Part shown: positions 9,629 through 17,922 of the stretch, in pieces
Position numbering within the stretch: the first letter of the stretch is position 1
Layout of the letters: each line of letters starts with the position of its first letter
Source of the DNA: Rhodobacteraceae bacterium EhC02
Lineage (GTDB): Bacteria; Pseudomonadota; Alphaproteobacteria; Rhodobacterales; Rhodobacteraceae
DNA length: 64,000 bases
NCBI GenBank assembly: GCA_001650895.1
Contig: LXYH01000005.1
Location: forward strand, 62,001 to 126,000
Direction: 5' to 3'
Notes under the pieces: model-generated
The model's input: the letters and a program-made list of their open reading frames with translations, nothing else
Database searches by the model: none
Told to the model about the DNA's origin: nothing
Made by a program: the position numbers and the translations under genes

Positions 9629-11328
9629 GCCTGCGCCCCTTTCCATGCGTCGCCATAGGCCTTGTCGGCCTCTTCGGCGCTGATCAGTCCCAGCGCCACG
9701 TCATGCGCAACGGCCTTGGGGTCACGATCCGCCGCCTTGCCATAACCGCCGCCACCGGGAGTTTCCAACCGCACGGCCTGTCCCTGGGTCAGCTTGATCC
9801 CGCGCATTTTCGAGGCCAGCGGCGGGTGATGCCACCCATCTGCCTGCTCATAGGAAAAGACGTTCAACGCCGCCTCGCCACCACCAGCGGCCCCCTTGGG
9901 CGCAAAGCGCCCACGTTCGCCGAACAGGAACGCCTCGGCGCCGTTCTCCTCCAGCACCTCGATCTCGTAGACGGCACCCAGCCCGCCGCGATGCGCGCCA
10001 GCACCCGCACTGTCCGGGCGCAGCGCCCATTTGCGGAACATCACCGGATAGGCGGCTTCAAGGATCTCCATCGGTGGGATCGTCGCGGTGGAAATCGGTG
10101 CATTGCCATGGTTCAACCCGTCGCCTTCGGGTGATCCGCCATGCCCGCCGCCGTAAAAGCTGAACATCACCCAAGGCTGGCCATTCTTGCGCTTGCCCGC
10201 AATCGACAGCGCGTTGATCGTGCCATAGGCATTGGCCACCACGCGGTCAGGCGCGGCCTGACCGGCGGCGGCAAAGATCACGTCGATCATCCGCAGGATG
10301 GTTTCGGTATAGCCCCCCACAGGCGCGGGGAATTCGGCGGCCAGCAGCGATCCTTCCGGGATACGCACATCAATGGGCCGCATCACACCCGCATTGGCGG
10401 GCAGGGCCGGGAAGATATGCTTGATCGCCACATAGGCTGTCGCCACGGCGGTCGGCAGCGCGATATTCACCGGACCCGCACAACGGGGCGCTGTCCCTGC
10501 AAAATCCAGCACCATCCGGTCGCCCGCAATCTCCAGCGCGACCTTGATCGGCAGGGCCACGTCGGTGATACCGTCGTTGTCCAGGTAATCCACTGCCTCC
10601 CAACGCCCGTCGGGCAGGGCGGAAAGCTCGGCGCGCATCAGCGCCTCGGCCCGGTGGCCCAGCGCATCAAGTGCCGCGCGCACGGTGTCCGCGCCGTATT
10701 CGTCCAGCAGCTCATCCATCCGCCGCACGCCCAGATCAAGCGCGCCCAACTGCCCGTTCAGATCGCCCATGGCAGATTGCGGCAGGCGGGTGTTGCGCAT
10801 CAGGATGTCGATGATGTCGGTATTCACCTCACCGCCTCGCGCCAGACGCACGGGCGGCAGCACAAACGCCTCCTGAAACGCATCGGTCGCGGCGGGGTTG
10901 TAGTTGCCCGGAACCGCACCGCCCACATCATGCCAATGCCCTACAGACGCCAGATAGCAGAACAACTGCCCATCCCGGAAATAAGGGCGCACCAGACGCA
11001 TGTCCGACAGATGGGTGCCGCCCAGATGCGCATCGTTGAAGATGTAGATGTCGCCGTCGCGGATCTCTCCATGCTCGGCCGCCTTGTCGATCACCGCCTT
11101 CACCGCGAATGACATGACGCCCACGAAGATTGGCAGACCCGACTTGCCCTGCACCAGCGTGTCGCCGCTGACCGCGTGATAAAGGCCGTGCGAGGCATCA
11201 TGTGCCTCGGCGATGATCGGGTTGAAGGCGGCGCGGAACAGGGTCGCGTCCATCTCGTCGGCGATCTGTTCCATCCGGCCTGCCAGGACGGCCAGGGTGA
11301 TCGGGTCGATATCTGCGGTCTGGGTCAT
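9625..11328 (-). CDS. hyuB: Hydantoinase B/oxoprolinase family protein, subunit B
   Basis: A 567-residue HyuB-type subunit, the partner of HyuA. Family landmarks: IDPITLAVLAGRMEQIADEM at the N-terminus, FIFNDAHLGGTHLSDM-type metal/substrate region near residue 95, and the C-terminal GGGGYG turn. The start at 11328 (MTQTADI) overlaps the stop of the upstream tautomerase gene by four bases; the longer open frame to 11457 lies inside that gene and was rejected. Every gene junction in this operon has an overlap of four bases or a gap of three, so it is one transcript with coupled translation. Confidence 0.92.
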   Translation of the reverse strand: MTQTADIDPITLAVLAGRMEQIADEMDATLFRAAFNPIIAEAHDASHGLYHAVSGDTLVQGKSGLPIFVGVMSFAVKAVIDKAAEHGEIRDGDIYIFNDAHLGGTHLSDMRLVRPYFRDGQLFCYLASVGHWHDVGGAVPGNYNPAATDAFQEAFVLPPVRLARGGEVNTDIIDILMRNTRLPQSAMGDLNGQLGALDLGVRRMDELLDEYGADTVRAALDALGHRAEALMRAELSALPDGRWEAVDYLDNDGITDVALPIKVALEIAGDRMVLDFAGTAPRCAGPVNIALPTAVATAYVAIKHIFPALPANAGVMRPIDVRIPEGSLLAAEFPAPVGGYTETILRMIDVIFAAAGQAAPDRVVANAYGTINALSIAGKRKNGQPWVMFSFYGGGHGGSPEGDGLNHGNAPISTATIPPMEILEAAYPVMFRKWALRPDSAGAGAHRGGLGAVYEIEVLEENGAEAFLFGERGRFAPKGAAGGGEAALNVFSYEQADGWHHPPLASKMRGIKLTQGQAVRLETPGGGGYGKAADRDPKAVAHDVALGLISAEEADKAYGDAWKGAQA

Positions 11329-11900
11329 GCGTTGGGTGTTCCTGCGGATTTGACTTCGGCGATGTCGTTCCAGACATCCTGACGGGTGATCTTGCCCGCC
11401 GTGACCTCGAACCGGTCGATGAAGCGGATGCCCTCGAACGCCGTGCCATCGGGCCATTCGCCGTAAAGCGTGCCGCGCGAATAGACGACGGCATGACCAT
11501 CGCCCTGCAGGGCCTCGAACCCGTCATAGGTTTTCTTGACGAAACGATAGCGCGGTTTCGACCATGCGATCAGCTCTTCCAGCGTGGTCAGGCCGGATGC
11601 GCCGGGGAAGTTCATCACGAACCCCGCCCCCAGCATGGCGCGGGCGCGGTCCAGATCGCGCGCCTCCATCGCCGCCAGATAGTCGCGCACAAGTGCACAA
11701 GGATCGGGCAGGGCGGGCGCACCGCTGCGATGGGTGCCGCCGCGCATGTAATGGGCGCGCGGCATCTCGTGCAGAATCACGGTGATCGCGTCGGGTGCGG
11801 CTGGAACGACAAGCTGCACCGCATCGGTCAAAGCCTTGCCAAGACGCGTTTTCGCATCATTGTCATAGCCCTCAAGAACATGCGCCTCGATAATCGGCAT
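11325..11900 (-). CDS. Tautomerase-SnoaL (NTF2-like) fusion protein
   Basis: A 191-residue protein in two parts. Residues 1-60 resemble a 4-oxalocrotonate tautomerase monomer: the initiator Met is followed by the catalytic Pro2 (MPIIEAHVLEGY), and the rest has the usual helix and second strand (ITVILHEM). Residues about 65-185 are an NTF2/SnoaL-like alpha+beta barrel (YLAAMEARDLDRARAML, then FEGIRFIDRFEV and TRQDVWND). Tautomerases shift enol/keto bonds; SnoaL-like domains are isomerases, cyclases or binding pockets. It is the first gene of the operon, with a strong GGAGG site upstream. Its role is probably isomerisation of an unsaturated intermediate (inference). Confidence 0.8.
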   Translation of the reverse strand: MPIIEAHVLEGYDNDAKTRLGKALTDAVQLVVPAAPDAITVILHEMPRAHYMRGGTHRSGAPALPDPCALVRDYLAAMEARDLDRARAMLGAGFVMNFPGASGLTTLEELIAWSKPRYRFVKKTYDGFEALQGDGHAVVYSRGTLYGEWPDGTAFEGIRFIDRFEVTAGKITRQDVWNDIAEVKSAGTPNA

Positions 11901-11919
11901 AGCGTCCGTCCTCCTGAAA

Positions 11920-11943
11920 ATCTGTATCTTTGGTAATACAGAT
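11920..11943. promoter_or_regulatory. Operator-like dyad in the divergent intergenic region (hyu operon side)
   Basis: Perfect 8-base arms ATCTGTAT and ATACAGAT separated by eight bases, 20 bases upstream of the tautomerase start. A related GATA-N4-TATC element follows at 11942-11953. GntR/HutC regulators bind dyads of this size, and the gntR gene lies on the other side of the same region, so autoregulation and control of the minus-strand operon are plausible. Confidence 0.55.
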
Positions 11944-12005
11944 AGTGGTATCTGGAAAGCTCAAATATTTGCGCTCTGAAGTGACGGATTACTTGCTTTT
12001 CGAAA

Positions 12006-12021
12006 AACCGTTGATACGGTT
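12006..12021. promoter_or_regulatory. Second dyad in the divergent region (gntR side)
   Basis: AACCGT-TGAT-ACGGTT, a perfect 6-base inverted repeat with four-base spacer, about 45 bases upstream of the proposed gntR start. It is different in sequence from the dyad at 11920-11943, so a second regulator or a separate promoter element is possible. Confidence 0.4.
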
Positions 12022-12065
12022 GAGTGCGAATCCGGCCCGTTTGGGCGGTGGTTTGGGGGATTGGT

Positions 12066-12875
12066 TTGGACACGCAGGGCAGAGCAGGTCTTCCGGAAGG
12101 TGGCAAGGCGCGCAGGGTCTATCTGCTGCTGCGCGATGACATCTCGAACGGTACCTATGCCCCCGGCGTCAGCCTGCCGGGCGAGCAGCGGCTGGCCGAA
12201 GTGCATGCTGTCTCGCGTGTTACGATCCGCCGCGCGCTTGAGGCGCTGTGCGCCGATGGGTTGATCGAAAAGCGCGTCGGCAGCGGCAGTGTCGTGCGCG
12301 CCCCCGATGGCGCGGCAGCCCCTCTGGCGGCCGATTTCACCACCCTGATCCCGCAGCTTGTGGCCATGGGTCAGGCCACCACGGCGCGGCTTTTGTCCTT
12401 TTCCTACGGGCCTGCCCCCGAGGTGGTGGCCAAGGCCATGGCCCTGCTCGATGGGGCGCGGGTGCAGACCGCGGTCCGCGTGCGCCTTGTCGACGGGCGG
12501 CCGTTTTCGCATCTGACCACCTATGTGCCCGAGGCCATCGCCGCCAATTACACCGAGGCCGATCTTGCGACGACACCTCTGTTCCGCCTGCTGGAACGTT
12601 CCGGCGTGCAGGTCGATGCGGCGCATCAGTCGGTGACGGCCACCCTGGCATCCCCCGATGTGGCCGAGGCGCTGGGCGTCTCGGTCGGTTCTGCCCTGCT
12701 GTCTCTGCGCCGTGTCGTGCGGGACGTGAACGGGCAGGGGGTCGAATACCTGTCTGCCCTTTATCGCGCGGATGCCTTCCGCCTGGAAATGACCCTGAAC
12801 AGGGTCGGCCAGGGGGCGTCGCGCCATTGGGAACCCGTGATCGGCGATACCGCCAGTCGGGAGGCGGCGGAATGA
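12066..12875 (+). CDS. GntR family (HutC/UTRA type) transcriptional regulator
   Basis: About 269 residues from a TTG start at 12066, which has GGGGGA five bases upstream; a GTG at 12024 in frame is the alternative. Residues 15-80 form the winged helix of GntR proteins (ISNGTYAPGVSLPGEQRLAE, VSRVTIRRALEAL, IEKRVGSGSVV). The C-terminal part is a UTRA effector-binding domain related to chorismate lyase, typical of HutC and other catabolic regulators that bind small carboxylates. It is divergent from the hyu operon and its stop overlaps the start of the leuC-like gene, so it probably controls both operons in response to a pathway intermediate. Confidence 0.9.
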   Translation: MDTQGRAGLPEGGKARRVYLLLRDDISNGTYAPGVSLPGEQRLAEVHAVSRVTIRRALEALCADGLIEKRVGSGSVVRAPDGAAAPLAADFTTLIPQLVAMGQATTARLLSFSYGPAPEVVAKAMALLDGARVQTAVRVRLVDGRPFSHLTTYVPEAIAANYTEADLATTPLFRLLERSGVQVDAAHQSVTATLASPDVAEALGVSVGSALLSLRRVVRDVNGQGVEYLSALYRADAFRLEMTLNRVGQGASRHWEPVIGDTASREAAE

Positions 12876-14278
12876 ACGCGCCGGCCCGCACATTGTTCTA
12901 CAAGCTTTGGGAGGCCCATCAGGTGCTGCGGCGCGAGGATGGCGCCTGCCTGCTGTGGGTGGATCGGCACCTTGTGCACGAAGGGTCCCACCATGCGTTC
13001 GCCAAGCTGGCCGAGCGGGGCCTGCCTGTGGCAGAGCCTGCGCTGACCATCGGCGTGGTCGATCATTATGCGCCCACGCGCAACCGCGACAGGATCGCAG
13101 ACCCGGATATCGCCCGGATGATCCGCACGCTGGAAGAGAACACCGCCCGCCACGGCATCCGCTGTTTCGGGATGCGCGACCCGCGTCAGGGTATCGTGCA
13201 TGTCATGGGGCCCGAGCAGGGGCTGACCCTGCCGGGACTGCTGATCAATTGCGGCGACAGCCATACCTCCACTCACGGAGCCTTCGGGGCGCTGGCCTTC
13301 GGGATCGGCGCAACCGAAGTGGCGCATGTCCTGGCGACGCAGACGATCTGGCAGAAGCGTCCGAAAACCATGCGGATCACCGTGACCGGGAAATTGGGGC
13401 CGTCGGTCACGGCCAAGGACCTGGCATTGTCCTGGATCGCCGAGCTGGGCGCGGATGGTGCGCGTGGCCATGCCATCGAATATGCCGGGCCGGTGGTCAG
13501 GGCGCTGTCGATGGAGGGGCGCATGACGCTGTGCAACCTGTCCATCGAGGGCGGCGCGCGCTGCGGCATGGTCGCCCCGGACGATGTGACCTTCGCCTAT
13601 ATCAAGGGCCGTCCTTTCGCGCCTGCGGGCACGGACTGGGACATGGCCGTGGCGGACTGGCGGGCGCTGGTTTCGGATGAGGGCGCTGTATTCGACCGCG
13701 AGGTCACGATCGATGGCGCGGCGATTGCCCCCACCGTCACCTGGGGCACCAGCCCGGAAGAGGCCTTGCCGATCACCGCAAGCCTGCCCGATCCCGACCG
13801 GCTGGATGGCGCGCGGGCTGATCAGGCCCGCGCGGCGATGGACTACATGGGGTTGACCCCCGGCCAGCGGATCGAGGGCACGCCTGTCGATCAGGTCTTC
13901 ATCGGGTCCTGCACCAATGGCCGGATCGAGGATCTGCGCATGGCCGCCGCCGTTCTGGCAGGCCGCAAGGCCAAGGTGCCGGGCCTCGTCTCGCCCGGTT
14001 CGGCCCTGATCAAGGCGCAGGCGGAACAGGAAGGGCTGGACCGTATCTTCACGCAAGCCGGTCTGGATTGGGTCGATGCGGGCTGTTCCATGTGCGTCGG
14101 CATGAATGGCGATCTGGTGGCACCCGGCAAGCGTTGCGCCTCATCGACCAACCGCAATTTCAAGGGCCGTCAGGGGCGCGGCGCACGCACCCACCTGATG
14201 AGCCCCGCCATGGTGGCAGCCGCCGCCGTCACCGGCACGCTCAGCGATGTGCGCCCCCTGCTGGAAGGGCGCGTATGA
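12872..14278 (+). CDS. leuC: 3-isopropylmalate dehydratase-type large subunit (LeuC-like)
   Basis: A 468-residue aconitase-superfamily large subunit. Landmarks: CGDSHTSTHGAFG at 127-139, IGSCTNGR near 345 and CSMC at 405-408, which give the three Cys ligands of the [4Fe-4S] cluster; the SSTNRNFKGRQGRG loop follows. LeuC/LeuD isomerise 2- and 3-isopropylmalate in leucine synthesis, but close homologues hydrate citraconate or 2,3-dimethylmaleate in catabolism. Here the pair is coupled to a GntR regulator and a TRAP transporter, with no leuA or leuB, so a catabolic hydro-lyase role is more likely. The ATG overlaps the gntR stop. Confidence 0.9.
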   Translation: MNAPARTLFYKLWEAHQVLRREDGACLLWVDRHLVHEGSHHAFAKLAERGLPVAEPALTIGVVDHYAPTRNRDRIADPDIARMIRTLEENTARHGIRCFGMRDPRQGIVHVMGPEQGLTLPGLLINCGDSHTSTHGAFGALAFGIGATEVAHVLATQTIWQKRPKTMRITVTGKLGPSVTAKDLALSWIAELGADGARGHAIEYAGPVVRALSMEGRMTLCNLSIEGGARCGMVAPDDVTFAYIKGRPFAPAGTDWDMAVADWRALVSDEGAVFDREVTIDGAAIAPTVTWGTSPEEALPITASLPDPDRLDGARADQARAAMDYMGLTPGQRIEGTPVDQVFIGSCTNGRIEDLRMAAAVLAGRKAKVPGLVSPGSALIKAQAEQEGLDRIFTQAGLDWVDAGCSMCVGMNGDLVAPGKRCASSTNRNFKGRQGRGARTHLMSPAMVAAAAVTGTLSDVRPLLEGRV

Positions 14279-14892
14279 TCATGGCGGGTTGGAACATCAT
14301 CGACGGTCGCGCCGTGGCCCTGCCGCAGGACAATATCGACACCGATCAGCTGATCCCGGCGCGGTTCATGTCGGTGCCGCGCAAGGATGGCTATGGCCCT
14401 TACCTGCTGCACGATCTGCGCTTTGACGCCGAGGGCGCGCCGCGCCCCGACATGGCCCTGAACCGCCACCCCGAGGCCAGCATCCTCGTCACCCGCCGCA
14501 ACTTCGGCTCCGGCTCCTCGCGCGAGGCGGCGGTCTATGCGCTGGTGGATTTCGGCATCAAGGCCGTGGTCGCACCCAGTTTCGGCGATATCTTCGCATC
14601 GAACGCGGTCAACAACGGCCTGTTGCCCGCGCGCCTGCCCGAGGACCTGATCGAGGCGCTGATCGCCCGGCTGGGTGATGGCGATGCCGCGATGACCGTC
14701 GATCTGAACGATTGCGTGATCCGCATCGGGAACGAGGTCATGCCCTTCGATCTGGATCCGGTCTGGCGTTTGAAGCTGATCAACGGCTGGGACGATATCG
14801 ACATGACCGCCAGCCATGGCCGCGAGATCGCGGCCTTCCGCGCCAATCGTGTGCAACATGCGCCCTACGCCATGCTGCCGCACGAGACTTGA
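14275..14892 (+). CDS. leuD: 3-isopropylmalate dehydratase-type small subunit (LeuD-like)
   Basis: A 205-residue swivel subunit that completes the LeuC-like enzyme. It has the IDTDQLIPARF opening, the substrate-binding NFGSGSSREAA loop (Escherichia LeuD has Cys and His at two of these positions) and the APSFGDIFASNAVNNGLLP stretch. Normal length for LeuD. The ATG overlaps the leuC stop (ATGA), giving stoichiometric translation. As with the large subunit, the reaction is inferred to be hydration/dehydration of a branched unsaturated diacid. Confidence 0.9.
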   Translation: MIMAGWNIIDGRAVALPQDNIDTDQLIPARFMSVPRKDGYGPYLLHDLRFDAEGAPRPDMALNRHPEASILVTRRNFGSGSSREAAVYALVDFGIKAVVAPSFGDIFASNAVNNGLLPARLPEDLIEALIARLGDGDAAMTVDLNDCVIRIGNEVMPFDLDPVWRLKLINGWDDIDMTASHGREIAAFRANRVQHAPYAMLPHET

Positions 14893-14897
14893 AAGAC

Positions 14898-14978
14898 CCG
14901 CGCGCGCCTGATGGGGCGCGCGGCACCAATCGGGTGACCCTGCAAGGGCGCCTTCAACAGGGCGGGGGCCTGCCCCCG
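14898..14978 (+). other. Two intercistronic hairpins between leuD and dctP
   Basis: The first stem pairs CCGCGCGC (14898-14905) with GCGCGCGG (14916-14923), extended by CC/GG around a TGAT loop. The second pairs CGGGGGC (14963-14969) with GCCCCCG (14972-14978), immediately before the dctP ribosome site. Neither has a U-tract, so they look like mRNA processing or stabilising elements that let the binding-protein gene be expressed differently from leuCD. Confidence 0.5.
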
Positions 14979-14995
14979 AAAAAGGAGAGAGAACG

Positions 14996-16009
14996 ATGAA
15001 AATGACCCTCATCGGCGGTATTGTCGCCGGTTCCACGATGTTCGGCGCGGTCGCCACGGCACAGGAAACCCTGACCGCCGTGCATGCCTTCCCCGGCACG
15101 CTGATCTATACCCAGTCCTTCCTGCAGTTCGTCGACAAGGTGAACAAGGCCGGCGAAGGTGTCGTGCAGATCGAAGTGCGCGGCGGCCCCGAGGCGATCG
15201 GCATGTTCCAGCAGCCCGATGCCGTGCGCGACGGGATCGTGGACATGGTCTACACCCCCGGCAGCTTCTACGGTGGCGCGCTGCCCGAGAAGGATGCGCT
15301 GGTCGCATCGAACCTGACCGCGATCGAAGCCCGTGAAAACGGCGGCATCGCCCTGATCGACGAGATCCACCAGGCGAAGATGGGCGTGAAATACCTGGGC
15401 TGGTTCGATAGCGGCGTCAGCTATAACCTGTGGATGAAGAACGAGCCCAAGCTGGATGCGAACGGCAATCTGGACGTGTCGGGCATCAAGCTGCGCGGCA
15501 ACGCGGTCTACAACGCCTTCTTCACCGAATACCTTGGCGCGCAGGTGATCGACCTGCCCACCACCGAAGTCTATGCCGGGCTTGAGCGTGGCGTGGTCGA
15601 TGCGACCGGCTGGACCCAGATCGGCCTGATCGACCTCAAGTGGAACGAGTTCCTGAACTACCGGGTCGAGCCCAACTTCTTCTCGACCGACCTTGGTGTG
15701 ATCGTGAACCTGGAAAAGTGGAACAGCCTGTCGGACGAAGCCAAGAAGATCCTGCAGGATACCGCGATCGAGCATGAGAAAGAATCGGTCGAGGCGCTGC
15801 GCCTCAAGCGCGATCAGGATTTCGCAGCCCTTGAAGCCGGCGGCATGAAAGTGGTCGAGCTGCAGGGTGAGGCCCGCGCCAACTACCTGGCCGCAGCCCG
15901 CGAAAAGACCTGGGGCCGCATGAAGGGCCTGATGGCCGAAAGCCCGATGGGTGACGGCAACTACGACACGCTGATCGGCCTGTTCTACAACGCCGACCTG
16001 GACAAGTAA
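14996..16009 (+). CDS. dctP: TRAP transporter substrate-binding protein, DctP type
   Basis: A 337-residue periplasmic binding protein. Residues 1-22 are a Sec signal peptide (ending VATAQE). The family pattern follows: TYTPGSFYGG-type loop, the conserved LRGNAVYNAFFTEYLGAQVIDLPTTEVYAGLERGVVDAT region containing the carboxylate-binding Arg, and the long C-terminal helix. TRAP binding proteins capture carboxylic acids and related small anions. The ribosome site AAGGAGAG is strong. It stands first of a complete DctPQM set, whose ligand is presumably the substrate of the catabolic island. Confidence 0.92.
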   Translation: MKMTLIGGIVAGSTMFGAVATAQETLTAVHAFPGTLIYTQSFLQFVDKVNKAGEGVVQIEVRGGPEAIGMFQQPDAVRDGIVDMVYTPGSFYGGALPEKDALVASNLTAIEARENGGIALIDEIHQAKMGVKYLGWFDSGVSYNLWMKNEPKLDANGNLDVSGIKLRGNAVYNAFFTEYLGAQVIDLPTTEVYAGLERGVVDATGWTQIGLIDLKWNEFLNYRVEPNFFSTDLGVIVNLEKWNSLSDEAKKILQDTAIEHEKESVEALRLKRDQDFAALEAGGMKVVELQGEARANYLAAAREKTWGRMKGLMAESPMGDGNYDTLIGLFYNADLDK

Positions 16010-16017
16010 GTCCTTGT

Positions 16018-16043
16018 GGCGCGGCCTCTGACGAGGTCGCGCC
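16018..16043 (+). other. Stable hairpin between dctP and dctQ
   Basis: Eleven consecutive pairs, GGCGCGGCCTC (16018-16028) against GAGGTCGCGCC (16033-16043), one of them a G-U pair, closed by a TGAC loop. No T-run follows. Hairpins after binding-protein genes commonly protect the upstream mRNA from 3' exonucleases, raising binding protein over permease. Confidence 0.6.
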
Positions 16044-16100
16044 ATACACATCATGGCGCGGGCGCGACACCGTGCCCGCATCACATCACCAGAGGCAGAC

Positions 16101-16607
16101 ATGCAGCAGTTGACCCGTCTCTATACGCTGGTTCTTTACGGCATGGCCGTTCTTGCCGGGGCCATGCTGGTCTGGGTGATGATCGCGGTCATCATGTCTG
16201 TCGGCATGCGGAACCTTGGCATGCAGCCCTGGGCGTGGCTGTTCACATCGACCGAATACGCGATGCTCTACATCACCATGCTGGGCGCGCCCTGGCTGGT
16301 ACGCGAAAAGGGCCATGTGCATATCGAACTGGTCACCGCCGCCTTGCCACCCGCGCTGCGCCGCCTGGTCAGCCGGGGCGTGGCCCTGGCCTGTGTCGTG
16401 GTCAGCCTGATCCTGGCCTGGAAGGGGTTCGAGCTGTTCCAGACCAACATCGCGCGCAACGACTATGACGTGCGCGCCTATTATTTTCCGCGCTGGATCC
16501 TGACCGTGTCATTCCCGATCTGTTTCGGTCTGATGGCGATCGAGTTTTCGCGCTTTGTCTTCGGGACCGAGCTGATGCATTCCGGTGAAGCAGGGATACA
16601 CGAATAA
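16101..16607 (+). CDS. dctQ: TRAP transporter small permease, DctQ type
   Basis: A 168-residue inner-membrane protein with four predicted membrane segments (about residues 8-30, 45-65, 87-108 and 130-150), the DctQ topology. The stretch GAPWLVREKGHVHIELV after the second segment is the typical DctQ motif. The start at 16101 has AGAGGCAG upstream; the open frame begins 16 codons earlier in sequence without family match. The TAA stop overlaps the dctM ATG by one base. Confidence 0.9.
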   Translation: MQQLTRLYTLVLYGMAVLAGAMLVWVMIAVIMSVGMRNLGMQPWAWLFTSTEYAMLYITMLGAPWLVREKGHVHIELVTAALPPALRRLVSRGVALACVVVSLILAWKGFELFQTNIARNDYDVRAYYFPRWILTVSFPICFGLMAIEFSRFVFGTELMHSGEAGIHE

Positions 16608-17911
16608 TGGAATGGTATGAGGCACTTGGCCTGCTGCTGGGGTCTATCCTGGCGCTGATGGCAATCGGCATGCCCGTGGCGCTGGCCTTTCTGGCCGCGA
16701 ATATCGTGGGGGCCTGGGTCTTCATGGGCGGCGAGCGCGGCATCGGCGCGCTGCTGAACAACGGGCTTGGGTCGCTGACCAGTTTCGCACTGGTGCCGAT
16801 CCCGCTGTTCCTGCTGATGGGCGAGATCTTCTTTCACACGGGTCTTGGCGGGCGGATGTTCAACGCCATCGACAAGCTGCTGGGCAAGCTGCCGGGGCGC
16901 TTGTCCTATGTGACGGTTCTGGGCGGCACCGGCTTTTCCACGTTGTCGGGCTCGTCCATGGGATCGACCGCGCTGCTTGGCTCGCTGATGGTGCCGGAAA
17001 TGAACCGGCGCGGCTACAAGAAGCACATGTCGATCGGCCCGATCCTGGGCACCGGGGGCCTTGCCATCATCATCCCGCCCTCGGCGCTGGCCGTGCTGCT
17101 GGCGACACTGGCGCGCATCGACGTGGGCAAGCTTTTGATCGCGGGCATCATCCCCGGCTTGATCCTGGCCACCTTCTACCTGGCGACGATCTTCATCCAG
17201 ACGAAAATCGACCCCGACGCCGCCCCCGCCTACGAGGTGGAGCCGATGACCCTGGGCGAGAAACTCTCGCTATTCATCCGCGACGTTGTGCCCATGGTCG
17301 GCGTCATGGTGGTGATCGTGGCGATGATGGTCGGCGGGATCGTCACCCCGTCCGAGGCCGCGGCCTTCGGTGCGCTGGGCGTTCTGATCCTGGCCGTGAT
17401 TTTTCGCTGCCTGACCTGGGAGGCGGTCAAGAAATCCATCGTCGGCGCATTGCGCGTGACCCTGATGGCCTATCTGATCGTTTTCGGATCCGCGACCTTC
17501 AGCCAGCTTCTGGCCTTCTCGGGGGCATCCAGCGGCTTGATCAAATGGGCGACCGGGTTCGATCTTGAACCCATCGCCATGCTGCTGGTGATGTTCGGCG
17601 TGCTGCTGCTGCTGGGCATGTTCATGGAACAGATCAGCATGATGCTGCTGACGGTGCCGATCTTCTTCCCGCTGGCGCAAAGCCTTGGCTTCGATCCGAT
17701 CTGGTTCGGGCTGATCATGCTGCTGGCGCTGGAGATCAGCTTTACCACGCCGCCTTTCGGGTTGCTCCTGTTCGTGATGAAGGGCGTGGCCCCGCCGGAT
17801 ACGACGATGCGCGACATCTACATGTCGGCCATCCCGTTCATCCTGTGCTCGCTTGGTCTTGTGGCGCTGCTGATCATGTTCCCGCCGCTGGCGCTCTGGC
17901 TGCCGGGCTGA
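16607..17911 (+). CDS. dctM: TRAP transporter large permease, DctM type
   Basis: A 434-residue sodium-coupled permease with about 12 membrane segments. DctM landmarks are LGGTGFSTLSGSSMGSTALLGSLMVPEM around residue 105, GTGGLAIIIPPSALAVLLATLARI, and the C-terminal EISFTTPPFGLLLFVMKG. It completes the DctPQM transporter. It ends 12 bases before the convergent marR gene. Confidence 0.93.
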   Translation: MEWYEALGLLLGSILALMAIGMPVALAFLAANIVGAWVFMGGERGIGALLNNGLGSLTSFALVPIPLFLLMGEIFFHTGLGGRMFNAIDKLLGKLPGRLSYVTVLGGTGFSTLSGSSMGSTALLGSLMVPEMNRRGYKKHMSIGPILGTGGLAIIIPPSALAVLLATLARIDVGKLLIAGIIPGLILATFYLATIFIQTKIDPDAAPAYEVEPMTLGEKLSLFIRDVVPMVGVMVVIVAMMVGGIVTPSEAAAFGALGVLILAVIFRCLTWEAVKKSIVGALRVTLMAYLIVFGSATFSQLLAFSGASSGLIKWATGFDLEPIAMLLVMFGVLLLLGMFMEQISMMLLTVPIFFPLAQSLGFDPIWFGLIMLLALEISFTTPPFGLLLFVMKGVAPPDTTMRDIYMSAIPFILCSLGLVALLIMFPPLALWLPG

Positions 17912-17922
17912 GGACGCGCAGG

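Noticed and set aside
7709-9658. A 649-codon plus-strand open frame
   Set aside because: Antisense to hyuA, with low-complexity Arg/His/Gly composition and no ribosome site or domain.
12872-14892. LeuC/LeuD as leucine-biosynthesis genes
   Set aside because: The subunits look like LeuC/LeuD, but the neighbours (GntR, TRAP, HyuAB, lyase) and the missing leuA/leuB make a catabolic role more likely; the gene symbols are kept for homology only.
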